NCBI GenBank assembly: GCA_020055645.1
Contig: CM034546.1
Location: 40,858,001-40,922,000 of the forward strand
Length of the DNA stretch: 64,000 nucleotides
Direction of reading: 5' to 3'
Source: Tomocerus qinae
Lineage: Eukaryota > Arthropoda > Collembola > Entomobryomorpha > Tomoceridae
Positions 12,151 through 23,024 of the stretch are shown here, one piece after another (positions within the stretch are counted from its first letter, which is position 1; each line of letters starts with the position of its first letter). Under the pieces are notes generated by a model, which worked only from the letters and a program-made list of their open reading frames with translations, did not search any database and was not told the DNA's origin. Both the position numbers and the translations under genes were made by a program.

Positions 12151-12655
12151 TGTTAGGCCCTGTTATACGGCCTGCGCATCGTATTAGTCATCGAGTTGTC
12201 GGAGGCAAAGCCAAATATTCAAATATGAACTATGCAGAGGAGAGGAGACTCACAGCCAACGAAGCCAGAACAAGCCAAGGCCAGAAAGACGAATTGAACT
12301 AAGATTTACTTCTGCTCGAGCTACCCGACCGCGATGGTCAAACTAATTGTCTGTTGCTTCGTCTTAATCTTTGAACTTGAATTATTATTTTCTATTTCTC
12401 TTTTAAGTTGAATCTATTGGAATGAAGTTACTATCAATCGAAATAAACTGTTGTGACAATTAAACTGTGTATCGGACTTGGCATACTGATTCTGTGGCAA
12501 TAGTAATTCATCCCCGAGTACATCAATTCTATCTTGGACGTATCGGTCATTTTATATAATATTTAATTTCATATTTTGAGCTAGCCTATTAATCGTGCAT
12601 ATTATACAGTACACGTTAGATAGTAGAGACAATAGTAGATTCGTTCCCATTAACA
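12151..12655. mobile_element. Solo LTR of an LTR retrotransposon (probably Gypsy/Ty3-like)
   Basis: A 505-bp block, absent from the matching upstream regions of CR1 and CR5, begins TGTTA and ends TAACA (inverted termini). It is flanked by the 4-bp direct repeat gtag at 12147-12150 and 12656-12659. An aataaa signal lies in the right half. No internal region or second LTR is present, as expected after LTR-LTR recombination. The preserved target repeat argues against great age; no date can be given from one LTR. Confidence 0.7.
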
Positions 12656-12706
12656 GTAGTACTGTTATAAGACTGCAATCGCAAGTTAACAAAGGGTAAC
12701 TACTGC

Positions 12707-12881
12707 CAAGGACGTATTTAGGGGGGGTGCTAAGGTGCTTAAGCACCCCCTAAATTTTCCAAAAACACACTAGATAATACTCAAAAATTCATAAAAAGTA
12801 GTTTTAGGTATACATAAGAAAAAGAAAAATCTGCTCGTATGTTTAAGCACCCCCTTAATTTGGTTTCTAGATACGCCCTTG
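12707..12881. mobile_element. hAT-type MITE, 175 bp, with 8-bp target duplication
   Basis: Left end caaggacgtatttag and right end complement caagggcgtatctag form imperfect TIRs. The 8-bp repeat actactgc is at 12699-12706 and 12882-12889. Just inside each end lies a stem built from 'gcttaagcaccccct' and 'taagcacccccttaa'. 8-bp duplications are the hAT signature. It sits upstream of CR3, next to the solo LTR. Confidence 0.8.
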
Positions 12882-12889
12882 ACTACTGC

Positions 12890-13939
12890 AATACTGTTAT
12901 AGAGTGGAGAAAAATCAGAAAAGGCAAAGACATGTTATTTATAGACATTTATTGCTTATAATGAGTCATATGAAGTGTGATATTAGACACTTTCCTTAGA
13001 GTCAATTATTAAGACATAAATGTTATAGCTAGATTGTTGACAATTATTGCATAAATATTTACTCGGTATCTTGTTTTTCAGTTTCGCTTTACGTTCCTAT
13101 AATAAACTAACCTATATCCACAGCTTTCTGATATATCACATACATGCCTGTAGGGAATTTCCAAGAATTCAGGAAAATAATTATAATATCTGTGCCTGTT
13201 GTTGTAAAGCAGAAGTTGGTTTTAATGAAGCATACAATTGTCTTATTATATAAATGATATAGAATTTTTTATCTTTTTTGGTCAGAAGGAAAGAGAATGG
13301 AACACTTAATAAGGACAGTTTACAAAATAGCATATTTCACTTACAAGTGGTATTTAGCGGTACTAAATGTAAAAAGGAAAAATTTTACAGTGGGAAATTT
13401 TTTTAAAATTAGCTTTGTTAAATTTCTTACAATTTTTGTAATAAAATATGGTGCTAAATTATGAAATAACTTCGCAGCTGGACATTACCGTCATTAATTG
13501 ACTGCTAAAATTGGTGAATGTTTATTTTTTATTTATCACAGCACTAATTAAAGTGTCATTTTTAACCAAATGAATAATAAGTTTCAATTAAATTGAAATA
13601 TATTTTTTATAAGATGATAGTTGGTTGTAATAAATGCATATTGTCGATAATATTTTAAAGAAAATAGAACATATAAGTTTGTATACGTTTTGTGTACTTT
13701 TATTAATCTATAGTTACAATTTACCTTTTTCCTATATTAGTCACTAAATAAATATATAATATATAATAAATATAATAATATATATAAATTGTAAACACTG
13801 AATAAAATTACATACGCCTTTAACAGAGTGCAAATTAGCATGTTCGATTCCTAACATAGGTTTACACAAACGTAAATATTTTGAGACATTGGATTAATTC
13901 TATTATTAAATACGTAAGCAAAAATGTTAAAATTGCTTT
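12890..13939. other. Spacer between CR3 upstream region and CR4; no gene
   Basis: Homologous to 19.2-20.29 kb (between CR5 and CR6) and in part to 35.66-36.89 kb (below CR8). Contains the alpha upstream block at 13276-13332. Short A/T-only stretches near 13750. No supported gene. Confidence 0.5.
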
Positions 13940-15454
13940 TCAAAATGTCTGTAGGAGTTGTACAATGCCGCAGCTTAGAGAATATAAAAATGACATTATT
14001 TTTTTTCGATTGGCCACTTGGAAGCCACCAATTAATATTTTTTGCGTTCGTTGAGCAGCATGTAGCCTCTTCTTGTATGGAAATATTTTGTCCTTGTAAT
14101 TGTAGACTGGGTTCCAAGATTTAATGCAACTTTTTGATTTATGATAAACTACTGATAGACACCACAATATAAAAATCCATAGTGTTATCGCGGTTATAAT
14201 CATAATTATGAGTATAGTTATAAACCAAATCTGCAGGTTATTATGTTGGCGAATGACTAAATAACAAGCAAGATAAATACTTCGCTTAATTAGAAACTGA
14301 ATGATTAAGAGAAAAATTGAAGCAATTTCGTTGATCATTTTTGTGAAGATATTCAGTATTTTAAAAAATTTTAAGATGTTGTCTTCTGAACGTATTTCAT
14401 TTGTAGTAGTATACGATTTTCCACCGCTTCTAATCTCAGAAAAAGAGGTATAAGTATAATTGGCGTGAAAATTCATATTCCTATGTTATTATAATATATT
14501 GTAAGATATATCATTATAATTAGATTATGCCGAATATTGTCTTAAGTTAATAAGAAGTCACCGAGACACTGTACTAATATATATTTGGATGTCTTTCTTT
14601 GAACACTTAAAACGATATTCACAAAATAGTTAATTATGTAAATATATTACCTGATTTCACGTGTAATTATTTTATAGTTGGTAATGTATGCTGAAATAAT
14701 TATTAGAAGAAACATAAGCAAAGTAATCACGGCATAAGCAGCCCATGAAAAAATTAAGAAGTGGGCAAACACAAGGATGTAGTACAGAAATGCAAAGTCG
14801 TCTGTTGTTGGGAGTAATGAAGTAACAAAAAGTGGCCATTGTGGCTTTAGAATCGACAGAACAGCGAAAAATGTTGGAAATAATTTTGCCAAATACATCC
14901 AAGTAACGCTTATTATGGTATCGTGAAATGGAGTAAGTTCGTATTTGCTCTTTTCCACAACAAATTGATCTAATACACAAATTAAAATTCATTATTTTGA
15001 CATCATTTAACAACTTGTTATATTTCTTATTAAAACGTTGCTCACCAATAAAGTCTTCATTCAACTTAAGGAATCCATTAATTACCATAATTATGGTGTC
15101 ACGTTTTGAAAGTACACAATATGTGGCCAATATTGCCCAGCATACAATGATTAACCCAGACAAGCATAAATGTATGGATAAAGATTTTGAACTTGTGCCC
15201 ATGTTATGGGAACATGCTATCAAAATGAATATAAAATATATGTGAAACATTAAAAATAGTAAGTATTGTTTTGCCTGTACTAATTTGCTAGCTGAGTGTC
15301 TAACTCTTCCTTCACTTGTCCAAACTAAAGGTATACTGCCTAATAAATGTCCCTGCTCCACAGATTTCTTCAACAGTACTCGACACATTGAAACACATAT
15401 TTCTGTATTTAATCCTATTACGCTGCTATAGTTTTTGAAAAACTGAAAAAACAT
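13940..15454 (-). CDS. CR4: intact beta-subfamily seven-transmembrane chemoreceptor, 405 aa
   Basis: Predicted ligand-gated chemoreceptor of the arthropod gustatory/odorant-receptor superfamily, acting in the plasma membrane of sensory cells (role from family, ligand unknown). Exons: 15046-15454 (136 codons + 1 nt), 14651-14969, 13940-14429; total 1218 nt including stop. Introns are 76 and 221 bp with GT-AG ends, phases 1 and 2. Start chosen at Met 15454 ('MFFQFFKNYS'), where all family members align. Intracellular N-terminus with 'GHLLGSIPLVWTSEGR' (35-50); hydrophobic segments about 63-83, 93-114, 158-178, 196-236 (two), 277-300 and 311-337, and a last one at 387-405 ending at the stop. 'SCIKSWNPVYNY' (343-354) is strongly conserved in the array. 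The final segment 'SLSCGIVQLLQTF' occupies the place of the TYxxxxxQF motif of insect gustatory receptors. One of only two fully open copies. Confidence 0.85.
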
Positions 15455-15910
15455 TTTCAGTCTGTAATCTTTCGTTTTCTTTGTGAAATTTATTTCGTTA
15501 ATAAATCAATTTATATGTGAGCTAAAGAAAATTTGCCCACATTAGGATTAAATTGGTAAAATAATATCTGGCGAAGTTCTGGTTTGGATACGAAAGGTTG
15601 AAACTCCGAGATCGAACTAAAAGTAGGAAATGTGTAAACCCAAAGTTTCGTTTATAAATGTTTATAGTTTACTACCTATAGTAATTTGTGTTCCACGCAA
15701 ATTGGCATTCCAGGAACAGATAGCGTTATTGAATCTGCACCACGCAGTGTGCAAAATTTACCAATGTTTATGATGCTTTACTTGGACTATGTTAAAAATG
15801 CATGTAATGGTAAAATTGGATTTTAGTGGCAAATAATGTTCAAAATTCCATGTGAAATTTCACTTAAATTAATTTTTACAATTTTTACCATTTATTTCAT
15901 TCGCCAGTAA
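15455..15910. other. CR4 upstream region plus left part of a dispersed MITE
   Basis: No gene. From about 15745 it matches a MITE family whose left part reads 'cagtgtgcaaaatttacca' and carries 'ggtaaaattggatttt'. The family's other copies are at 24.91-25.17, 35.22-35.45 and 38.71-38.92 kb. This copy is split by the Helitron-like insertion at 15911; its right part resumes at 16863 and ends around 16920. Confidence 0.55.
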
Positions 15911-16862
15911 TCTATATTATAATCGCAGAGTCGAAAAAATTTACGTGTCTATATTTCTATCTATGTATGTACGGTTGGTAGGGTGTTCCGAAAAGCAAAA
16001 TGCGCATGCTCACTTTCCCTAAACCATCGAACAATACATAGGGGCATGTAAAATTTGAATATTGTATCTATCTAATGAAAACTTAAGGAAGAAGTTTGCA
16101 TTTGGGTAATATCCCCAAAATGAGCAATGCGCAACTCCGAATGCTATGCTTTTCTAACATCAGATATCAAAATGCAACTTCTGTGTTAAGATCTGGTGTG
16201 TGATTATTTCAAAACTAACAATATCTTTGATTTTGATTGTGCTTTGTGTTTGTAGTAGATATGCATATTTTGTATTGCTTTTCGGGTATTAAATGTTTGT
16301 TAATCTGTCTGTAGGTAAGTATCATTCTTAACTTAAAAATTGTCGACCTGGATTGTTTTGCGAAACTTGTGAAAGTGAAAAATTGCGAAATTGAATTTAA
16401 GCAACAGGACTAATGCTGCTCAGAAGCAGTTTTTCTTGAAAATGTGTACAAAAAAATTGACTTTAATATTAAATATCTCAGAAAGTAATGGGACTTTTTA
16501 AATAAAACTTGGCAAGTATATTTTAGTAAATATGGGGGACCTTTACTTTCAATATGAATCAATTACTATCAGAGGGGGCAGAGATAGCCCCAGACGGGTG
16601 TTACGAGCTCCCAAAACATTTGACTCGACTCAAAATGGTTTGAAATAACATTTTTACATACTTTTCGACAGACTCAATGGATTTCAGCATTTTGAAAATT
16701 TGGAGCGCTATTATAAAATTCAGGACAGTGTACTATGCCGTAACCATAGTAGGCAACTAAGGCAAATAGCAATGATTTTTTGGGATTGTTTTTATTACTG
16801 GGATGGGTTGCCTATTGAATTTCTCTTGAGTGCTAGGTTCGTCCCTTTGATGGGTTCACTAG
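15911..16862 (+). mobile_element. Helitron-like element, 952 bp, inserted in a MITE
   Basis: The MITE sequence 'ccagtaa|tttacaata' (continuous at ~25106) is here split after 'cagtaa' and resumes with 'tttacaataaata' at 16863. The insert begins TCTATATTATAATCGCAGAG and ends ...TTCACTAG. This gives a 5' TC, a 3' CTAG, insertion between A and T, and no target duplication: the Helitron pattern. The early 'ctatctatgtatgtacg' is also typical of such elements. No Rep/helicase coding is visible, so it would be non-autonomous. I did not find a strong terminal hairpin, which tempers the call. Confidence 0.6.
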
Positions 16863-16909
16863 TTTACAATAAATACCTTCAAAAAGAAATTACCACTGGC
16901 AAGTGGTAA

Positions 16910-17622
16910 CTGGTACTTTGAATCCGGATTCTATGTATAATTATTTTGGAACAAATAAGCTAGAGTAATTGTAATTTCGTCCTTTCCCATGCAGCACGTT
17001 TATAATAATTATAAAGGTACGTAGAAATCTGCTCTATCTGTATAATAGAATGTTTGAAAATAATAAGTTGGAAATTGTCCACAAAAAGTATTCAAACGAA
17101 TTAAAGCAAAAATTATACTTACTAATACAATGGGAGCAAATAAAACTAGCAAATAGTATTTGCAATCAGATATTACTCATATAACCAATTGCCTTGCCAA
17201 TATGTTATTAAGGTTGGTGTTAAGCAATTTTGTACCTTTAATAAACCATAACATTTTGAAACCAGGCAGAAATAGTCGGCATAATAGAAACCAGACAGCA
17301 ACAATTTTTATGACATTTATTTGTCTACAAGTACATGCTTTGCTTACTTTGAAAATTGGTTTACTAGTTATTATAAAAATTGCTATTCAAAATGTTTGAA
17401 GCAGTTCACAGTGAACTGACGTTTGCCTTGTGTGTGTGGGTGTTTGGAAAATTATTTCTCACATATTGACCATTGTCCAATAATATAGCTCATAGGCTTA
17501 AGTTAACAACAAATTAGATTATTCGCCATTTACCGTTGTTACTAAAACATTGCTTATTCAAAACAATGAAAATATTCTTAGAAAATATTAGTAATGAGTT
17601 ACTATGTGTCTAAATTATGTCT
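16910..17622. other. Spacer duplicated at 25.17-25.60 kb; ends in a stub of receptor exon 3
   Basis: 16920-17400 matches 25175-25590 closely (for example 'aatccggattctatgtata' and 'catgcagcacgtttataat'). At 17380-17406 there is a few-codon stub of the exon 3 end ('aaaatgtttgaagcagtt'), broken off at the small palindrome agttcacagtgaact. No functional gene. Confidence 0.5.
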
Positions 17623-18996
17623 TCAAAATGTTTGAAGCATTTGTACTATCCCAGTGCTTAACGAGAATAAGTATGACAATATTTTCTTTCTCCAAACATA
17701 TTGAAAATCACCCATCATTATTTTGTGCGTCTTTTGAGCAGCATGTATCCTCTTCTTATACCGAAACGAATTTTTATTGTGGATGAAAATTGGATTCCAG
17801 GATTTGATACAGCTTTTTGATTTATGATATACTAAAGAAAGAGACCACAAAACAAAAGTCCACAAAATCATTGCGGTTATACCGACAAACATAAGTCCAA
17901 TTATAAACCAAGTTTCAAGCTGATGATGTCGTCGGATCAATAAATAGCAGCAGATATAAATACCTCGTTTTACAAAAAATTGCAATATTACTAAAGGCAA
18001 TGAACCAATTTCATTGGCCATTTTGGTGAAAATGTTCAACATTTTGAAATATTTGAGGGTATTCCTTTCTGAGCGGACTTCATTCACAGTTGAATAAGAT
18101 TTTCCACCGTATCTGCATAGAAAATAATATGAAATTACAATTTGGATAATGGGTACATTATATTTTATAAAATTAACAAATATTTTAGTTTTGATATTAC
18201 CTGATTTCAGTTATAATTAACGTGTAATCAGCAATGTATATTGCTATCGTTACGAAAAGAAAAACCACTAAAGTAATCGTTGCAAATACTGCCCATGAAA
18301 AAATCAAGAAGTGGATAAATATAATAGTACGATAAACATATGGAAATTTTTCTGTTGCAGGAAGTAAGGAAGTAAAGAATATTGGCCACTGAGGTAATAG
18401 TATTGCTAAACTGGAGAAAAATATCGGAATCATTTTTAGAAAATAAATGTTTATAACGTGTTGTATTGTGTCGTGAAAGGGTGTCGGCTTTTGTCTTTCT
18501 TTTTTCGCAACAAATTGATCTGGAAAGAAATAATATTAAACTTACAACAGAAAAACCAATAATTGTTAATAAAAATCCAATTTTTTCACTTACCTATGAA
18601 GTCTTCATTTAGTTGAAGTAATCCATTAATAAACACTATTATGGCATCAGCTTTTAAAATATTACCATCCATAGCAAATAATGCGACACTCATACAGAGT
18701 AAGCCAAATATACATATATGCATAAATTGAGATTTTTTGCTGATTTCAACATAAAACGTAATTAAAACAAAAACATAATACACGTGGATTGATAGAAGGA
18801 GTAAAAATAGTTTGGCTTTTGTTTTTTTGCTTTGTGAGGGCTTAAGCTTTCCATCCCTTCCTAAAGTGAAAGGTATGCTACCCAAATAATGTCCGTGATG
18901 GACACATTTTATTAATAGTTCTCGAAAAATTGAAAAACATATTGCCGCGTTCAGCGATGAAACTTTAATGTGGTCTTTTAAAAACTGAAAATACAT
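17623..18996 (-). CDS. CR5: intact alpha-subfamily seven-transmembrane chemoreceptor, 403 aa
   Basis: Predicted chemosensory receptor, same superfamily and gene structure as CR4. Exons: 18594-18996, 18201-18519, 17623-18112 (403+319+490 nt); introns 74 and 88 bp; donors gtaag/gtaat, acceptors ttccag and tgcag; phases 1 and 2. Start at Met 18996 ('MYFQFLKDHIK'), shared with CR1 and CR3. The N-terminal part carries 'HGHYLGSIPFTLGRDGK' (35-50); TM1 about 62-86, TM2 91-117, TM3 158-178, hydrophobic 195-238, then 273-300 and 307-335, with the last segment 386-403. Exon 3 keeps 'SCIKSWNP' (341-348) and the basic patch 'RYKKRIHAAQKTHK'. It differs from beta genes by a shorter loop after TM1 and by 'RRHHQLETWF' before TM6. 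All three exons are open and the splice sites look good. Confidence 0.85.
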
Positions 18997-20347
18997 CTTA
19001 TTTGGAAATCAAAACGTATTTATCTTTTTTGAGCCGAAAATGTATTCTCTGGGAAACAGTAATTCGTAACGTCAAAGATATTAAAACTAATTTTCGTATA
19101 CTAAGCTAGCCTATTTAAAAATATGAAATTTGAAAGAAGTACTACTGTTTTAAGACGGCTATCTCAAGTTAACAAAGGATAACTACTGCAACTGCAATGC
19201 AGTTGTTGGATGGAGAACATTCAGAAAAGGCAGGGAGACAATCATCTACAGACATTTATTGCTTACTACAATGGAGAGGCATGCATATAAAGTGTGATAT
19301 GAGATACTTTCTTTAGGGTTAGTTATTAAACAGAAATTTGATGACTAAATTGTAGACAATTATTGCATAAATTATTACTCAGTATCATGTTTTTCAGTTT
19401 AAGCTTTACTGTCCCAATAAACCAACATAATATATTTACAGCACTCTGACTTATCAGTTACACAGCATGTATAGGTATGGAATTTCCAAGAAAATAATCA
19501 TACTACAATTAGCACCCGTTGTTGTAAAGCAGAAATTGGTTTTAAAAAAGCATACAATTGTCTTATTATATAAATAATATATAATTATATACCTTTTTTG
19601 GTCAAAAGGAAAGAGAATAGAACACTTAATAAGGACAGTGCACAAAACACCATATTTCACCTACAAGCGGTAAGTGGTATGTAGCGGTATAAAGGTAAAA
19701 TGTAAAAGTGGAAAATGTTACAGTTAGGAAAAATTGTTAAAACTAGTTTTGTGTAATTTCTTACAATATTCGTAATAAAATATGGTGATAAATTATGAAA
19801 TAACTTAGCAGCTGGATGGTGGATAGTGTCGTCACAATTTGACAACTAAAGTTGATGAATGTTTATTTATCAAGTATATATAACTGACTAATAGGTACAT
19901 CTATTGTCATTTTTAACCGAATGAATAATAGGTTTCAATTAAATTGACATATATTTGCAATTAGATGATAGTATTACTACATGCAAAAAAGGTCGACAAT
20001 ATTTTAAAGAAAATGGAGCACAAAAATTTTTTGTACTTTTTGCGTATCATTTTAATCAGTTGCCACAAGTAACCTTTTTGATATATATTAGTGCATTTTT
20101 ACTGCTGTGATGGTAAAAAAACCCTGCAAGAAAGTAGTAATTGGTAAACATTAAATCCGAATTAGGTACGCCTTTAATAGAGTGCAACTTAGCATGTTCA
20201 ATTCCTAGCTTAGGTTTATACAAACTTAAATATTGTGCAGACAGTGGATTAAATTCTAATATTACGTGCATAAGCAAAAATGTCAGACTATATAGTAAAC
20301 AGACTTAAATATATTATATATTATGTACTCAAAAGTCAAAAATAACT
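18997..20347. other. CR5 upstream region and spacer; no gene
   Basis: 19000-19650 is the alpha upstream region shared with CR1 and CR3 (block at 19596-19650). 19660-20290 matches 13330-13920 and 36300-36880. The homology to the CR8 3' flank stops at about 20298 ('atatagtaaaca') and resumes at ~22998, so everything between is inserted. Confidence 0.55.
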
Positions 20348-20428
20348 GAGACTAGAAACCAATCCTACGCCTCATTTTAACATGAAAAGTCAGGCTAAAA
20401 ATTGAGGCGTAGGAGGGTTTCTAGTCTC
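20348..20428. repeat. 81-bp foldback hairpin (short MITE)
   Basis: gagactagaaaccaatccta at the left is answered by the complement of taggagggtttctagtctc at the right, giving arms of about 28 bp around a ~25-bp loop. It lies inside the inserted block below CR6. No clear target duplication. Confidence 0.6.
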
Positions 20429-20439
20429 CATTATAAATG

Positions 20440-22998
20440 AGTGGAAAATAGATAAGCAAATGTATGTTTGTGTGTGTGTGTGTGTTAGTGGGAGAGTATG
20501 ATCAATACTATTGATTAGCAAAGACACACTACCGCTCAAGCCGCGAGGACTTACTTGCAGTTACTCCCTGAACAGCTTTACTGTTCGGAGAAGCCACTTA
20601 TTCGTCCTGCAGACATACAAAATGAAAGCAGAGACGACAAAGGCAACCCCGGTAACTCATCCACATGAATGAGAAAATTGCTCAGGTGTTTGAATCTCAA
20701 CTCGCTCAAAGCTGGGCATTCAGCTGCATGGTGGACCGACGTCTCGACGCTTATTACGCACAGAGGGCATAGCGGAGACGAATGATTCCCCAATTGATTC
20801 TGATGCTTGGCCAAGGAGGAGAATCCTGTAATTAATACAGTGTTGTGCAGTGGTTAAAACCACTAGTGGTCATAATGGTCATAATGGTCAAAATGGCCCG
20901 GTCAAAAAAAATTAAAAAGTGGTCAAAATGGTCAAAATGGACAAAATGCCTGTTTGGGGTTAATTGAGACCCCAAGGTAGCTTTTACTGCAACAGTAAAC
21001 AACAAATACAACTTTCTAAAGATTGCAGTTAAAAATGATAAGAGAGTGTCATTTTGTAGTCTGATGTTAGTAGAATAGTGTTTCATTGGTTTTAATCCAT
21101 ATTTCATTCTCTAAATATTTTTAATTTCATTTGCTAGCCTAAGTAACTGTATACTGATATTTTGACCATTTTAGCCATTTTGACCATTTTGACCATTTTG
21201 ACCAGTGGCCCGGTCAAAATGCAAAAAAGTGGTCAACAGTACAACACAAGTAATTAAATGAGTGAAGACCCTGAGCATTCTTCTACTCAAACTTGTGAAA
21301 TATTTACTTTTCGTAATTGAAGGTGTAGGCAAAAATAATTTATTAGTTTTGCAATCTGTACGTCTTTTCTAATTTTGAATGTTTAATTTATTAAAATATT
21401 TTGAGATGACAGTTTTTACGCATTGTGCAGAAAAAGTCAGTATTGGTTCAGGACCAAAAATTGCCATTTTTGTTGATTTTTTGGGAAGTGAGTTTGCCTC
21501 TTCGTTTCCTATGATCCCAGTGTGACTGGAAACCCATTGAAGGGTAACCGATGCCTTTTCGGAAAGTATATGCAAGGCTCTAAAGCATTCAAGAATCAGG
21601 GCCGAGTCTGTGTAGTTCGCCTCAAGAGCTTTTAAGGTACTTAGAGAATCACTATAGATGATTACCTCGTACCTCCAGTTCAGATCAGTGATTTTTAAAA
21701 TAACCATTAGAATACTAGTCCTACTAGTTCCGCTTGGAACACAGTAGGATACTGTCCTAAACATTGTTGTATCATGATGTGACTATCAATGTTACCAATT
21801 ATTGCAGCACATCCAGCTAAGTTGTCAATTTTTGACCCGTCAGTGTAACAGACCAGTCTTTGGTTTGAAGGTTGAAGAATGACGGGTTTTTCTGTGTCCA
21901 AAACAGTAAAATTCTTACCCATGAGGGCAGTTAAGGGAATTGAATCCATAGGGAATTCTAACTCAGGCAATTGTTTCAGAATATTTGTAATTAGATCAAC
22001 GTGAGTTAATCTTTTAAGGCTTCCTCTCCCGTGCCAGGGAAGCCATTTTCCAGTACAGCGCAGACGATGCGCTGTTGTAATAGCAGTTTTAGTAAGAAAT
22101 AGTTCTATAGGTTCAATACCTACTATACATTCTAATGCTGCAGAGGGTGAACTATGCATAGCACTAGTAGTCATAAGACAGGCCAGTCGTTGAACACTGG
22201 CCAAAGCTGTCATTCTGGATTTGTTGTGAACAGCTGTTAGCCACGAACAAGCTGCATATGATAAAGCGGGTCTAACTACTGCTGTGTAAAGTCACAATGT
22301 GATTTTTGTGGACAGGCCCCATGTTTGGCCAACAGCTCTTTTGCATTGCATAAGAGCTGCTTTTGCCTTAGCACTTTTAACGTTACAGTGGGTAGTCCAA
22401 GTCAGTATATTATCCAAATGGACACCCAGATACCGAACATTATTGACAAATGCAATGTCTTTACCTCTCAATCTAAGAGGTTTCATTTTGGGTTTTTTAT
22501 GCCGTGTATGAAATATAATAATTTCTATTTTGTCAGGGTGGATAGAAAGATCCCGCTGACTGCACCAATTTTCGATGATACTGAGGGCTCTTTGTCCCAG
22601 AGCTCTCATTGTAGCTTCATCTATGCCAACCTAAAGAAGGCCAAGATCATCTGCATATGCTTGTCTGTAAATAGAACTGACGTTGGAGAGCTTCTCCTGT
22701 AGTTCGTGAATGACCAGATTCCATAATAATGGCGACAGCACCCCCCCCCCTTGAGGGCACCCTCGTTCAACTTTTATGCATTGAATGGCGCTACCAACGG
22801 TAACGTTTACGGTACGATCTCTTAGCATTCGTTTTATCCAACGAATAATGGCTACATTTATTCCTTCTCTTTCCAGAGCCAAATGAATCGTTTGGAAGGT
22901 GGCATGGCTAAAAGCCCCCTCGATATCTAAGAAGATACCGAGAGCCATTTGATTACTCTTGAGGGCACATTCAGTGCGAGCAATGTATGTTTGGTCTT
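20440..22998 (-). mobile_element. 5'-truncated LINE (RT plus RNase H), inserted just downstream of CR6
   Basis: Read on the minus strand: reverse transcriptase 22948-22292, with motif A 'LDIEGAFSHATF', motif B 'GCPQGGGVLSPLLWNLV' and motif C 'YADD'. RNase H follows at 22213-21369 ('CYTDGSK', 'FQAELVGL', 'IYSDSLSTLKAL', 'WVSSHTGIIGNEEA'). A Cys/His tail lies at 20814-20578 ('CPLCVISVETSVHHAAECP'). This order is typical of I/Jockey-group LINEs carrying RNase H. The reading is split into several frames. The 5' part (endonuclease, ORF1) is missing: the element starts at ~22998, 27 bp beyond the CR6 stop codon. A 414-bp MITE is inserted at 20836-21249. The 3' limit is uncertain; no clear poly-A or target duplication found. 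Confidence 0.8.
20836..21249. mobile_element. hAT-type MITE inserted in the LINE, 8-bp target duplication
   Basis: gtaattaa stands on both sides (20828-20835 and 21250-21257). Removing the insert and one copy restores the LINE reading '...FTHLITGFSSLAKHQ'. The ends are similar inverted (tacagtgttgtgcagtgg and ttgtgttgtactgttgacc). The interior is dominated by the words ggtcaaaatggtcaaaatgg and their complements, which let large parts pair into a hairpin. Confidence 0.8.
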
Positions 22999-23024
22999 TG
23001 CCAGCAATTTCTATAAATTTCTTT

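Noticed and set aside
13924-15245. Plus-strand open frames opposite CR4 (and similar ones opposite CR5, CR6, CR8)
   Set aside because: Antisense shadows of the receptor exons; they recur only because the exons are duplicated.
22736-22752. Long C-run as a structural signal
   Set aside because: It lies inside the LINE reverse-transcriptase region and differs in length in the post-gap copy; probably a homopolymer length error or slippage.
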